In this document: piece by piece, positions 9,679 through 22,202 of the stretch | Numbering within the stretch: position 1 is the stretch's first letter | Layout of the letters: every line of letters begins with the position of its first letter | NCBI GenBank assembly: GCA_039654915.1 | Contig: CM077593.1 | Span: 74,132,501 to 74,196,500 of the forward strand | DNA length: 64,000 nucleotides | Direction: 5' to 3' | Source of the DNA: Aquilaria yunnanensis | Taxonomy: Eukaryota > Streptophyta > Magnoliopsida > Malvales > Thymelaeaceae | Position numbers and translations under genes: made by a program | Notes under the pieces: model-generated | The model's database searches: none | Told to the model about the DNA's origin: nothing | Seen by the model: the letters and a program-made list of their open reading frames with translations, nothing else

Positions 9679-11063
9679 TGTAAAACCCCCATATCCCATG
9701 TGGATGAATTGTAGGAAGCCTTATGTAGATATATAGGCTCTAGCTCCAGAACATAAGCACCTAGCGCTTATCCTTTTCATAAAGGATAGCCCAAGTGGTG
9801 TGGGCAGGTGTTCCGTTGATCGGTTCTGGACTTGGGTTCGTATCAGAGCTGACCCAGGACTAAGATGGTGTGACATAATAGGTGTGCACATGCATCATCT
9901 ACTGAGACTGATCCTAGATTTGAGAGGCTACTTGGCCAAGGGCTAAGTAGTCCGATTAGAGAGGTTACTTGGTCTGGGGAACCAAGTAATCTGATTGACC
10001 CCAACAAGAATGTTAGGTATATAAGGGGAGAGTTTGTAACACCCCCATATCCCACATGGATGAATTATGGGAAGCCTTATGTGGATATATAGGCTATAGC
10101 TCCAGAACATAAGCACCTAGTGCTTATTCTTTTCATAAAGGATAGCCCATGTGGATACTATCTGTGATGACCCAAGTCCAGAATCGGTCAACGGAAAACC
10201 TGCCCACACCACATGGGCTATCCTTTATGAAATGGATTAGCGCTAGGTGCCTATCCTCTAGAGCTAGAGCCTATATATCCACATAAGGATTCCCACAATT
10301 AACCCATGTGGGATATGAGGCTGTTACAAACTCCCCCCCCCCCTTTATGTACCCAACATACTCGTTGGGGTCAATCGGATTACTTGGTTCCCCGGACCAA
10401 GTAACTTCTTTAATCGGACTACTTAGCCCTTAGCCAAGTAGCCTCTCAAATCCAAGATTAGTCCTGGTAGATGATACATGTCCACACCCATTATGCCACA
10501 CATCGTGGTCCCGGGTCAGCTCTAATACCATCTGTGATGACCCAAGTCCAAAACCGGTCAACGGAACACTTGCCCACACCACATGGGCTATCCTTTATGA
10601 AAAGGATAAGCGCTAGGTGCTTATGTTCTAGAGCTAAAGCCTATATATCCACATAAGGCTTCCACAATTCACCCATGTGGGATATGGGGGTGTTACAAAC
10701 TCCACCCTTTATATACCCAACATCCTCGTTGGGGTCAATCAGATTACTTGGTTCCCCAGACCAAGTAACCTCTCTAATTGGACTGCTTAGCTCTTGGCCA
10801 AGTAGCCTCTCAAATCCAGGATCAGTCCTGGTAGACGATGCATGTGCACACCCATTATGCAATACCATCGTGGTCCCAGGTCAGCTCTGATACCATTTGT
10901 GATGACCCAAGTCCATAACCAGTCAACGGAACACCTACCCACACCACATGGGCTATTCTTTATAAAAATGATAAGCGCTAAATGTTTATGTTCTAGAGCT
11001 AGAGCCTTTATACCCACATAAGGCTTCCCACAATTCACTCATGTGGGATATGGGGGTGTTACA
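9679..11063. mobile_element. Head-to-head array of TRIM retrotransposons
   Basis: Five LTR copies of about 166 bp, with termini TGTAACACC / GGTCATCACA, are separated by 200-bp internal segments. The left half is in plus orientation: LTR 9679-9837, internal segment, truncated LTR 10035-10153. The right half is in minus orientation with shared LTRs: 10163-10328, internal, 10533-10697, internal, 10898-11063. On the minus strand each LTR is followed by TGGTATCAGAGC, complementary to initiator Met tRNA: perfect at 10895-10884, one mismatch at 10530-10519. A purine tract (AAAGGGTGGAGTT) precedes the 3' LTRs. No coding capacity exists. This fits TRIM elements, which borrow proteins from larger retrotransposons. 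The outer flanks ACACT (9674-9678) and GCACT (11064-11068) match at 4 of 5 bases. Confidence 0.85.
10884..10895 (-). other. TRIM primer binding site (initiator Met tRNA)
   Basis: The minus-strand sequence is TGGTATCAGAGC, two bases inside the LTR end, in the standard position for priming minus-strand cDNA. The equivalent in the plus-oriented left copy (about 9840-9850) has lost its first bases together with the end of the LTR. Confidence 0.85.
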
Positions 11064-11069
11064 GCACTA

Positions 11070-14000
11070 AAAACCTTGTAACTTTTTTCATAGAGGGGCA
11101 AAAGAAGCCTTGCCTCAACACATTGTGAGCTAGGGCCTCTGACCAAATATGGGCCCTGTAACTTCCTTGATAGACTTCGATGTGGACCTCATATCCTTGG
11201 GCCGTGGAAATGCACCTCTATAATTGTGAGGCAAATCCCCTTCTGTAAAGTTCTTCACTTACTAGTGCAAACCTCTCGGAGTGGATCTTTAACACCTTCA
11301 TCCCTTTAGGGTACCATCTAGTTGTCCTTCTCTTTTTAAGCATACAAAGGGCTCTCCCCAATCACTGCCCCTTGTGGCCCTTCGTAGCTTTAATAAGTGA
11401 ATCGAGGACTCAACTAGCTCTTTTATCAATGCATCTCATTTATCCTTGGATACCACGCAAGCTCTTGAGTTGACTACTCTAAGGATCTTATTGACCTGCA
11501 CATAGTCAAGCTTATCTATCAGTTCTTTAACTAACTTAAGACACTTAAAGAATGTGAGGTCCTTCACCCCCACAATTTTGTTGGTTTGATTAACCACCAC
11601 CTAAGAGTCACAAAAGAGTATTAACTGTTGCACCATCATTCATCAAGGCATTCACAGGCGTGCACTTAAGGCTTCATATTCTGCCACATTATTAGTCATG
11701 AGAAACCAAATGTGGACTTTCAACAAGGCCTCCATGCCTTAAAGGCCCCTTAGAACTGTTCAAATGCCTTAGTATCCTTTTCTAGATGCTCAATTTGGTT
11801 AGAGTACCCAAGAAGTCTCCAACTCCTTTCGTGCAAAGTTTTTCAAGGGATGAAGATATCTCAGCTATAAAATCAATGAGTTCCTGAGGCTTAATGGACT
11901 TTCTGCATTTAAAATGGATATCGAATTTCCTAAACTCAATACATCACTTTGCCAACCTTCTTGAGTGATCAGGCCTTTGTAGGAATTTGAGGATGGGAAT
12001 CCTTAAACATACAACTATGGGTCATGTCTAGAAATAAGGTCACAATTTTCTTAAGGTTGATTTAGTAAACTAGCGACATTTTATGCCTTCCTCAAGAAAA
12101 ACCGTAGAACTGATCGATCCTTTGGTCATGGCAAAGTAAAGCACTAAGGGCTCGCTAGGTCAAGGCTTCTCAAGCATAGGTAGGTGCTCCAAATATTCTT
12201 TAATCAACTGCATGGCTTCCTTACATTCATTGGTCCATTCAAATTACACCTCCTTCTTTAAGATCTTGAAGAAAAGCTTGCAACGATCTTTAAACCGTGA
12301 CATGAACCATCCTAATGCCATTAAGCTTCCTAATAGTTTATGGATATCTTTCTTGTTTTCAAGGTTCAACATCTTCAAGATAGCATCAATCTTGCTAGAT
12401 TTGTCATCTATCCTTGTTCAGACACTAGATATCCCAGAAACTTTCCTACACATACTATGAAAAGTTACTTTTTAGGGTTGGGGTACATATCATACTGATG
12501 CATGCATTTAAAGCTTTTCCCAGGATCATTAATGTGGCTGTAAAGACTATACTTTTCATAATCATGTTATCCACATACACCTCTGTGTTGTAACCCAATT
12601 GTTTCTTGAACACCCAATTCATCAACCGCCGGTTGGTTGCATCTGTGTTCTTCAACCCGAAAAGCATCCATTGAGTGTAGTAGACTATTTTTCATATCTG
12701 AAGGACATTTTTTCCTTATATTTAGGATCCATATAGATTTGATGATATCTGCTGAAAACATCCATGAAGGAAAGAACCTTGAATTATGTTGTAGCATCCA
12801 GTAGGTAGTCTATCAAAGGAAGAAGGTAAAGGTCCTTCAGGTAGGCATCATTCAGATTTGTTTAATTTACACAAATACTTCATTCTCCACTTTTCTTTTT
12901 TGTGAATATGACATTAGCCAGCTACTCAAGGTATTGCACCTCCTAAATGATGCTTGTTTCTAAAAGCCTTCTGATTTTCCCCTATGAACCCTCTCCTATC
13001 TAGTCTCATGTTTCACTTTTCTTACTAAACAAGTTAGGCCGTGAGGTTGACTTGCATCTTATGTATGGTGACCTCAGGTTCAATACCTAGCATCTTATTA
13101 AGAGACCATGTAAAGATATTGGAATATGCTCATAAAAATTCAATTAATAAATGTTTTACCTGTGGTGGTAGTTCATTTCCTACCTTCATTATCCAACTGG
13201 GGGCTATATCTACCCACTCTACTTCATTATTAACAGGTAGGCATGGCCCTGTTTCTTCTAGAGCCTCTTCCCTTATTCTTTTTAGGTCACTCGAGCTAAC
13301 TAATTTTTTCATGTGTAAAGGCCACTTAAGACTGGCAACATAGTTATGTCTAACTGATACATGGTAAAAAAAAATGGTGGCATTCTTGAAAAGGGTTATA
13401 AAGACCACAAATAGCTACTTAACATCTATACATATATGAAAAAAATACCCAAGTAACCCTTCCTTACAATGCACTGTAAGAGGAGGGCATATCCAGTTGC
13501 ATGAACACCGCTTCATAGGAGTCACAGATCACGCTCCCATCTCGTGATCTCCCCATCAACATTAAAGGCAAGCTCACCATCGACACCATAAGTGGTCCCA
13601 AATATGGGGCCTAAACATGATCTTTTAACTTTGATCTTATCCAGCAGTCGAGAGAATATCATATTGGGATTGCCCTCCAATGTCCAGGTAGACTTACTCC
13701 ACATCAAATTTATTAATATGAGTAGTGATAAGAAAGAGGTCCAAGTGTGGATAAATAACTCGAGTATTATCAAGCCTTTTTAGGACATTCTTGGGGCTAG
13801 TGACCTCCATATAGGCTATCTCCTGGACTACCTATTCTTGGATAACTAGGATTCACCTTTTTGTAATCATATGAATGATCCATTCTGGTGGGCCCAGGTT
13901 CTAGTAGTTCATTCTTCCTTCTGAGGAACGGGACCTCGCTTCCCTTTGTCTGTAGTTTGGGTCCTGCTCATCATTTTACAATCTCAAGGTCTATCTTCCT

Positions 14001-15415
14001 TGTACAAAAAAGTAGCCTTGACAATATAGTCATTTAGCTTCCCCTCTTGTGTGAGTTCTTCCTGGAAATCTCAAAGCCCTTAGCACTCATCAGTATCGTA
14101 GCCTTAGTTGCAATGGTAAATACCACATTTCTTCTAGTTACATATCACTCTGCCTAATAACAGTTAGGAGCACTTGGTCACCATTTTCCTCCTTTCTAAT
14201 GTGTACAAAATGTTAGCCCGAGGCTCTTTTAAAGGGTATAAGAGACCTCTTACCAACAGGGTCTTTTCATAAAAAATGAGTCTCCATCCTTGGCTTTCAC
14301 TGAGTCCTTCTATGGTCCTCCCTTTTATGGCTCAAACCTATTGAGCTCCTTGAAACTATTGTGCTCCTTCTCATGCATGTAACCAATGGCACTGTCTATA
14401 AACTTTTCCATACTATAGACTAGGTTCTCATGCAGGTCTCAGGCCAACCTTAAATTTCCCTGTAGGCCTTAAGTAATTTCCAGCATATGAACCTTGGGAA
14501 AAATCTCTAACTTGTATAGCTTCTGCATTAAACCTCTTGATGTAGTCCTATAAAGGCTTATCCTTATTCAAAGAAATCTTAAATAGGTGGGCAGCTATCT
14601 TAGGAGTAAGGCGACTCCTCAAGAACTGCTGGACAAAGGTTTGTTCCAACTCCTTAAGTGACTAGAACTGATGGCCCTTGTTGTGCCGAACTAACTAGCT
14701 ATTTCCTTCCTAAAATTCAAACTAAAAGCCCTACACATGATAGTATTAATAGCCCTTTCTAATCTTATAAAAGTAGCATACCTTCGAAGGTGGTTCATAA
14801 GGTCCATGAGCCCATCATACAGATATATTCAAGGCACCCTAAACCCTTTAAGAGTATGTGCATTAATGATTTCTTCTAAGAATAGCTAGATCCACAAATG
14901 ACTGATGTCCATGCCTGTAACTAAGGGATACTCTAGGCTAGGGGCTATTGCCCTAATACGTTCCTCTATCTGACCTAGCCTTTGTAGCACCGTACTTACA
15001 TCACTAGCCTCTGTGGCCGCCGAGTGGACATGGGAGACTTGAGATGGATCCCCTTGGTTTATTCTCCCCCCCCCCTTTGGTATAGGGTTACCCTCAAGTA
15101 CGAGGTTACTTTCTAGTTTGATTATGCATCTCATCTTCTGCTAGATTGTCTCTAAAAGCCTCTTAAACAAATCATTCCAAAACTTTGGAGCTACTCATCT
15201 GTTAGAGCTATAGGGGCTTTTCCTCTTACGGGGTGCTGAGGAAGCAACAAAGGTTCATTGTTCACCGCCCTTTGCTTCACCTTATATTCCCAGCCTTCTT
15301 CCACAGCATATAGATGGGGCCTTCTTTCATCAACAACATCTTTGTCGTTAGAAGCATCTTGAACCATGATGGATCGTCTTGTGTTAACCATCATTCCTAT
15401 AGATGGTGCCAAATT
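11070..15415 (-). pseudogene. Degenerate Ty3/gypsy retrotransposon, Tat-like
   Basis: The minus strand holds broken pieces in the order expected of a Ty3/gypsy element. A PBS-like TTTGGCACCATCTATAGG is at about 15411-15394, the typical Tat leader junction. The gag start MMVNTRRSIMVQ is near 15400. Gag core (QQFLRSRLTPKIAAHLF) lies near 14640-14570. A zinc-knuckle remnant (GYDTDEC context) is near 14130-14080. Reverse transcriptase has FGLKNTDATNRRLMNWVF and YVDN at 12660-12550. RNase H remnants (NNVAEYEALSARL) are at about 11700-11650. Numerous stops and frameshifts are present. No integrase or 3' LTR is recognisable before the TRIM array at 11063, so the 3' end is missing or too decayed. The element is old. 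Confidence 0.75.
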
Positions 15416-15834
15416 GATAACTAAACTATTAAATGGAAGCATTCGAATTGGTAAGGAGCATGCCAAGCTGATCTAGGACCTATGAATAAAAACAAAAGCT
15501 AAGGGACTCGGGGTGTGTCTCCAGGCAAAACATTCCAATGATCAAATTAATATCTCTGATAAAAGTATAGATATCTAGTGTTTTCACAGTAAAAGTAGTG
15601 TATGTTTACGTGGTTTAAGGTGCCCCTTTTATACATAGTAGAGTACCTCAGTTGTATTGTTATAGGAATGATATTAAGGAAAGGATATTCCTTCTTGGTA
15701 GAAATCCATACTTTAATTAGTTTTTTCTTACAAGAAGATGTCTTCTTCAAGTAATGTTGATTATGCCTAGTTTGATTCTAGTTGGTTAGCTTAGTCCATA
15801 ATGGGTTTTAGCCTATTCTAGTATCATTAGTAAT
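15416..15834. other. Possible decayed 5' LTR of the Tat element and unassigned sequence
   Basis: This segment lies just upstream of the Tat PBS on the minus strand, where its 5' LTR should be, but no second LTR copy is visible for comparison. No gene is seen. Confidence 0.3.
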
Positions 15835-17450
15835 TCTGAAAAGAATTTTGTAGTGCTTTCAACTTGTTTCCAACCTAAAGGTTAATATTTTTAAGAGTCG
15901 AATCTATGGATTTAGAGTTTGTGATGTCGAGATAAAAGAGGTGATGCATTTATTGCATTGTGCACCAAATAAGCTACTATTTGAATACATTGGTCTTCCT
16001 ATGGGTGTTAACGCCACAAGGGTGGAGTCTTGGAAGCCTATAACAGATAAATTTAAAGAAAAGTTGAGTTCATGGAAGTTAACTATTCTTTCAACAGGTG
16101 GAAAGTTAACCTTAATAAGGCCAATTTTCTCAAGCCTCTCACTATTCTTTTTCTCTTTGTTTCCAGCCCCATCAAGTGTTGCAAATTACCTATAAAAAAT
16201 TAAGGACACATTTCTTTTGGTGGGGTCATAGGGTGGATAGAAATGTAGCTTGGGTAGCTTGGAACAAAATTGTTGTAGAAAAAGAGTTAGGAAGGTTAAG
16301 TATGGGTAGCCTAAACTTAAAGAATCTTGCCTTATTACATAAATGGTGGTGGAGATTTCACAACAAACAAGGAGCTTTCTGGAGGAAAATAAAAGTTAAT
16401 TTGTATAGTGATCGAGGAGCGTTAGAAAAGAATTTGGGTAATAAAAAGTTGGTTGTGTCTAGGGGAGGCAGGAATTATTAAAAGTGCTGAGGAATTAGAT
16501 AACATTGGTCTTTTTTTATATTTTATAGACGCTTTAGCTAGGAATTGGATAGTGGTATAAAGATTAGTTTTGGAAGGATATTTCGGAGGGGAGTGAAAAA
16601 TTTGAAATTAGGTTCCTTAGGCTGTTACAATTATCTATAAACAAGTAGAGTTCAGTTTACTAGTTGGACAAATAGGATGGAGAAGAATAGAGATAAGGTT
16701 CGAACTGGAGAAGAGAGTTAAAAGGTAGAGAGCATGGTAAACTTTATAATCTTTTACAAGTCTGCAACTCAACAATCTTAAGCAAAGATAAGGAGGACAG
16801 AATTTGATGGAGTCAAGCAAAGTTTGGAAACTACACTACTAAAGAAATAAATAATATGCTAGATGCTTTGATATTGAATGTATAGTCACAAATTGGTAAA
16901 GAATGCCAAAACATAATGGTGTTGTTAAAAGTGAATATTTTCATATAGCAAGTTCTCCAAGATCAAATCTTGACAAGAATAAACTTGATTTTAAGTGTTA
17001 TTCTTGTTTAGAGTTCACTATGCCCACTTTGAAACAACAATATAGAGGACATTAGCCATGTCTCAGTAAGATGTAATCAGACACAGTAGGTTTAGAGCCT
17101 TATCTATGGTTAGTAGTAGGCAAGAGTGCCGATGGGCCTAGAGTTGCTGGAAATTCTAACCTTCAAAACTAGATCATATATGAAGAATGTGGAATCTGAT
17201 GCTTAGGGCAGTTACTATCAACATCAAGGCTTAGGTGGTGTAGAAGAGGAAAAATGAAATGTTTTTCAGATCAAAGGGGTTACAAGCAGCAGATATTTTT
17301 CATTTTATTCAATCTTTTTCATTTCTTTGGGTTGTAAACTGGTGTGGCAGAATTAAGTGTTCTTACTGTAAATGGTGCCAAAATTTGCTTAAGGCAATAG
17401 CTAACTCGTTAAGTTGATCAAAAGTTATAGAGTTTGTCCAGCACTGTGCT
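15835..17450 (+). pseudogene. 5'-truncated LINE (L1-type) reverse transcriptase and C-terminal region
   Basis: Plus-strand fragments resemble the end of plant L1 reverse transcriptases. LKVNIFKSRIYGF precedes the motif FEYIGLPMG and continues as WKPITDKFKEKLSSWK and STGGKLTLI (15860-16130). Next come FFWWGHRVDRNVAWVAWNKI and LSMGSLNLKNLALLHKWWWRF (16200-16380). Zinc-finger-RVT-like remnants lie towards 17300. The frame shifts near 16170 and later stops abound. The endonuclease and the first half of the RT are absent, as expected of 5'-truncated LINE copies. The 3' end is not sharply defined. Confidence 0.75.
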
Positions 17451-17839
17451 GGCTATTACTCTTGTATCTTTTCTTTATCATTATTAATTAAGTTTATGCA
17501 TATGGTTGCCTTTGTAGTATGATTTTAGCAATTACATAGCATTGCTCCATTAACCTATATTTCTATATGCAAGGTTTTCAACAAAGTCATTTGATGAAAG
17601 TTTCCTGAGGGCAGTGAGAGAAAAAGGGAGGGGTTATGCATGCAGCATTTTATGTGATAGTTTTGGGAATACGTATGTTTTGCATCCATGACTAGATAAA
17701 TTGCTTGGTGTTAACAAAGAATTTTACTTATCATTTTTTATTTGTAGGGTGAAATCCATCTAAACAGATTAGGTGACCATCTTATTAATTTATCTTGTAG
17801 TTTGCTATATATTCAACTACAAGTTTTATCAGATGTAGG
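17451..17839. other. Unassigned non-coding spacer
   Basis: This lies between the LINE remnant and the CACTA fragment. It may include LINE 3' UTR or decayed CACTA intron sequence. No gene is seen. Confidence 0.3.
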
Positions 17840-18493
17840 ATGAATGGCTTCCACTCCCATACCCAGACTGACGGGTCAATGAAGTCAGCTGCCAACTAGG
17901 GCATTTCTGTTAAGGGTAATATTGGTCTATCATGGAGGGTTTACTTTTTATGGAATTATAGACAACATCATTGAACTAAATCATTCCAAAAGCAGCTCTA
18001 TTTTCATCGCAGTATTTAAATGCATGTGGTTTGATCAAACCCATAGAGTCTGCACACACTTATCATCTAGTATAGTTGATGTCAAGTGGAGATCAATGTT
18101 AAGTCTGCCTGAGCTTTTTTTTTCTTACCCGTTAAGCGCTATAAGTGTATTATTGCCAATATCCTCATGTTTCACTTTAGCAATGGTGGGTAGTACTTAA
18201 AGTAAAATGATGATCTTTCATTGATTGTGACACCATTTATTAAGCACTAAATGAACCAAGCTTGAGTTGTCAACTGATGTTTGAGCAAAATGATGAATAG
18301 TACTAGCAGCCTAAGGTCCAGAAAAAAGTACAATTGATGTAGTTTACAAGCATTAAAGGATGTGTCATATTGGTCAACCATAATGCAAACGGAGAAGTTC
18401 TAACATGGCCGACACAACTTTTACAGTTGTTCACCCAAAATGCCTGAGAATGAAGATGTCGAAACTAAGCTACCATCTGATGAAGAAGAATAG
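17840..18493 (+). pseudogene. CACTA transposase C-terminal fragment (DUF4216) on the plus strand
   Basis: The frame from 17922 reads HGGFTFYGIIDNIIELNHS and later VFKCMWFDQTHR, the same DUF4216 signature as exon 4 of the CACTA gene at 4500-3727, but clearly diverged and on the opposite strand. Decayed sequence before it (GFHFHTQT-like context near 17850) and an acidic EDVETKLPSDEEE tail at about 18450-18490 match the two sides of that domain. No termini are found, so this is an isolated remnant of a second CACTA element. Confidence 0.7.
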
Positions 18494-19031
18494 CTTTGTT
18501 AGTATATTTAGATGTTTGAAGATAAATTTGTAATCTCTTATTAACATAAAATTTTCAGGCGATGTAAATCAAAATTTTCAAATCCATGAGGTGAAGGAGG
18601 CAAAGGGGCAATGGTGGATAGTGCTTGGATGTTAAACAGAAAAGTTTTGAGGTTTATTTGACAAAAGGAAAAGTTCTCAGAGGTTAAAATTCCCTTACAG
18701 TCCCACACTGATGTAACATCTTCCATCCAAATTAATGAGTTCCATACAAAAAATGGTCAAAATAGAACATTTTAATGAGGTTAGTGTGTAATACGAATAA
18801 AATGGAGATTAGGGTCAAAACAGGAACATAATTCATTTTAACTTAAGTCAACTTAATCCAAAATGACTTATTTTTATTTTTATAACTTTTTTGTTCAAAA
18901 TCAATTTCATTTGAAAAAAAATATTATGCATATATAATATTAATTCATTTGAAAGTAAATTCTCATGATGTCACTACATGTATATGAATTTTTCTATTTT
19001 TATGCATTAAAAAGAATAGTTATAAAAATTC
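18494..19031. repeat. AT-rich spacer with partial MITE copy
   Basis: From 18830 the sequence AATTCATTTTAACTTAAGT and the following 150 or so bases match the left part of the MITE at 47830-48171. The right inverted end is not found here. The remainder is AT-rich without a gene. Confidence 0.55.
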
Positions 19032-21643
19032 AATAATATTATAAAAATTTATAATAATCTTTGAAAATTCAAATCATCCTTTAAGATCTTAAAAAAAAAA
19101 AAAGAATTTGTGATTTTTATTTTTTGCAAAAAAAATATATTTTAACTTTCTTTTTCTTTAATTTTTAAAAAAAGTAAGAAATCATAAACAAAAAACTACT
19201 CAAACGTAAATTAAAAAATTATAAAAAAAAATTTAATTCTGAAAAAATGTATATATTTTAAGTGAAAGCAGAAAAGACCACCTTCAGTGCTAAATCTTTT
19301 GCAACTTTTCTATGTAAATGCAAAAACTTTACAAATTTTTTTTTAGATCTAAAACTTAAAAAGGTCCTAAAGTTAAAAAGCTATAAACAATTAATCCTAA
19401 AGTTAATCTCAGAATAGGTGGCTAATGGTTTAGGACTAATAGTCTATAGATTTTGAAATTTTTAGGACTTAAATAGAAACTCGCAAAGGTTTAGAACTTA
19501 ATTAAAAAAATTATCAAAGTTTAGGACCGAATGTGTTCTTTCTTCTCCTTTTTGTATTTTTCAAATTTTGTTTCTTCACATAAATTTATTCATTCTGACA
19601 TTTGTATGATTTAGGGACAAAAAAGGCATGGACAGGAAAAAAAAAAAACCGTCTACCATCATGTATTTAAAAGAAAAAACCAATAGAAATCATATTATTT
19701 CATAATATATGAGTATAGATCAGCAAACAAACCATGACGGAAGGTATCAAACTTTATTAAACCAATGGTCGGCTTCATTTGGGATTATTAATTTATCAAA
19801 AATATTTATTTTATACTTGATTATTTCCTGAACTTGTATATTAATCAAAATCCTAATCTAGATCTGAAAAGCACTTTCAATTTTTTACAAAAATTCAAAT
19901 TTTTATTACTTTTTTTTTTCTAGCTGAATATGTTAAAAAATTCATAAAAAATCAACTATTTCCTAAAACAAACATTATTCAAGTGATTATGGGCCATGTG
20001 CAATATTAGATTTCAAATGGAATTATTTATTTTACCTTTAACCAAGCCGCACGTCCTTCTCCTCCCTTCTCGCATTGTTCCTTCTCCTTTCTTCTCTATA
20101 TATCTAGCTAGACTTTGATACCAATTCAAGTCTGACTATTTAATTTTTCATCATTCACAGTTCTTTCTCCTTCATGAAATTCCTTCACCACCATCGATAG
20201 AAGTACCATCTGGTTCATTTAACCCATTATAACAGAGAGACCTAGATTGCCTGTTTTTTAAATTGGTTGCTATGAGAAGAAAAAACAAAGTGCGGAAAGT
20301 GGCTGAAACTTAGACGATGCGTTTATAAATAATAGATCAGGATAATCGTATGTTATTTTTTGTATTTATATTATCCTTTTTCTGGTTTTTTTTTGTAGTT
20401 ACTTATGAGTTATTTTTTCATGATTTTCTTAATTTACCTAAAAGGTTTTGGCTCAATTCAATTCTCCTCCAGTCATTTGGTGCAGCAGGGATGTATAGCC
20501 TTTTATTGGTCAATTTTTATGTCCTTATTGTTTTTTAATGTCTTATGTCATTGATTTATAAAAAGCCATTTGACTCACTGACACCTGAAATAAAGTACCC
20601 TTTAATTAAAAAAATGAAATTATTTCCAAACAAAAAAAAATAAAGTAAAAAAATGAAAGTATTACATTTTCCAAAAATAACATTTTCCAAAAATAAAAAA
20701 TGAACCAACCCAATAGCTTGGGGTTATAATTAGATAACTAGTCACAAAAATGATTGAAATATCTGAACAGTTAAAGGTTATGACTTTCATGTGAGGTCCT
20801 CAATAATGTACAATTCAAACATGCTGGTCATGTCCATGACCAATCCTCTTCACATTTTTCAATAATTTAACACTTGAACCGAGCTTACCCGTGACCACGA
20901 GCACCCTACTTGAGGGAGCCCGTGGGTGGAGTAGGCGTGCTTGTGGCGGGAGCAACCGGTGCAACTTTTAACTAGTGCAACAAAAAGAAACCAGCAAGGA
21001 ACAGTCAGATGGTCCAGTCCCAATTGCGGTCATGCCCCCAGCGAGCCATGTTTTGGCAATTAGCACGAAATGGGAAGGCGACGAGGCGTTGAATCCGTCC
21101 CACCGCCGTACGGAGCACTCGATTTCAATTCTGTCCACACCCATATTTGGTAAGGCAACTTTCGTAGAGGCTGCTCCTGTACCAAAACAAGAAATGCAAA
21201 AGTAACAGTTGAAGCTTATTTTGTTTCCATTCTCCCGAATCTCACCACCTCTATTTCTTTGTCCCACTTGTGAAAATGTAAAGGTTAGGGCCCCATCATT
21301 TACGTATGGGTAATACAGTTTTCTTGCTATGAAAAACAAAACTGCCAAAAAACAAGTTGTCGACTAACTTAGCAGATAACCATATTTTTGTGTTGGAACC
21401 AAAAATTTTGCAGCCGTCTCAGTATCATCACAGAAGAAGAGAAAGAGCCATCATCAATATTTACTACTACATCTGCAATATAAAACAAAGGCTCTAATTA
21501 TGTCACCACCCGTCACTCAAATTGATAGATCTAAGAGGTTTATTTGCCTAAGGCCTTATAGAATTCAGTGACTCACTTAAAATGAAATGTTAGGAACCGT
21601 AAGTAAAAGTAATGAAAAATGTCTACTATACCATTTTCAATTT
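19032..21643. repeat. Tandem segmental duplication, unit 1 (about 2.6 kb)
   Basis: Its homologous blocks recur in the same order in 21644-35012. Landmarks: 19032-19560, 19590-19990 (CCAATGGTCGGCTTCATTTG), 20635-21045 (GGTCCAGTCCCAATTG), 21046-21093 (TTTTGGCAATTAGC) and 21490-21650 (GTCACCACCCGTCACTC). Unit 1 alone contains about 640 bp near 20000-20630 and about 350 bp near 21139-21486 that are absent from unit 2. No confident gene is present. A short ORF at 20350-20538 would make a hydrophobic 62-residue peptide with no recognised domain. Confidence 0.8.
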
Positions 21644-22202
21644 AATAATATTATAAAAATTAAATCTTTATAAAATTTATAATAATATTTGAAACTTCAA
21701 ATTATCCTTTAAGATCTTCAAAAAAAATATTTTTTAAAATTTTTCTTTTTGCAAAAGGCATATATTTTTAGCTTTTTTTTTTAATTTGAAAAAAAGTAAA
21801 AAAAAACCATACACAAAAAACTACTCAAACGTAAATTAAAAAATTATAAGAAATTTTTGCTTCTAAAAAAAATAGTTTTCAAGTTAGAGGTGAAAAGACC
21901 ACGTTCAGCTCTAAATCTTTTGCAACTTTTCTACGTAAATCTTAAGGTTTTGTAAATTTTTATTTAAGATCTAAAACTTTGCAAATGTCTATTTGAGTTC
22001 TAAAACTTATAAAATGTATAAACAGTTAGTCTTAAAAGCTAATCATAGAAAATGTGACTAATGGTTTAGGACTAATTGTTTAGAGATAATTTTGAAAGTT
22101 TTAGGACTGAAATAGAAACTCGTAAAGTATTATGATTTAAATAAGAAAGTGATCAAAATTGTAGGATCAAATGTGTTCTTTCTCCTTTTTCTTTTTTACT
22201 CC

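Noticed and set aside
9843..11038. Short ORFs in the TRIM array
   Set aside because: They recur because the non-coding TRIM internal segment and LTR recur; none resembles gag or pol.
11070..11800. Intact integrase or 3' LTR of the Tat element
   Set aside because: No HHCC finger, DDE core or repeated LTR could be read; only an RNase H remnant is supported.
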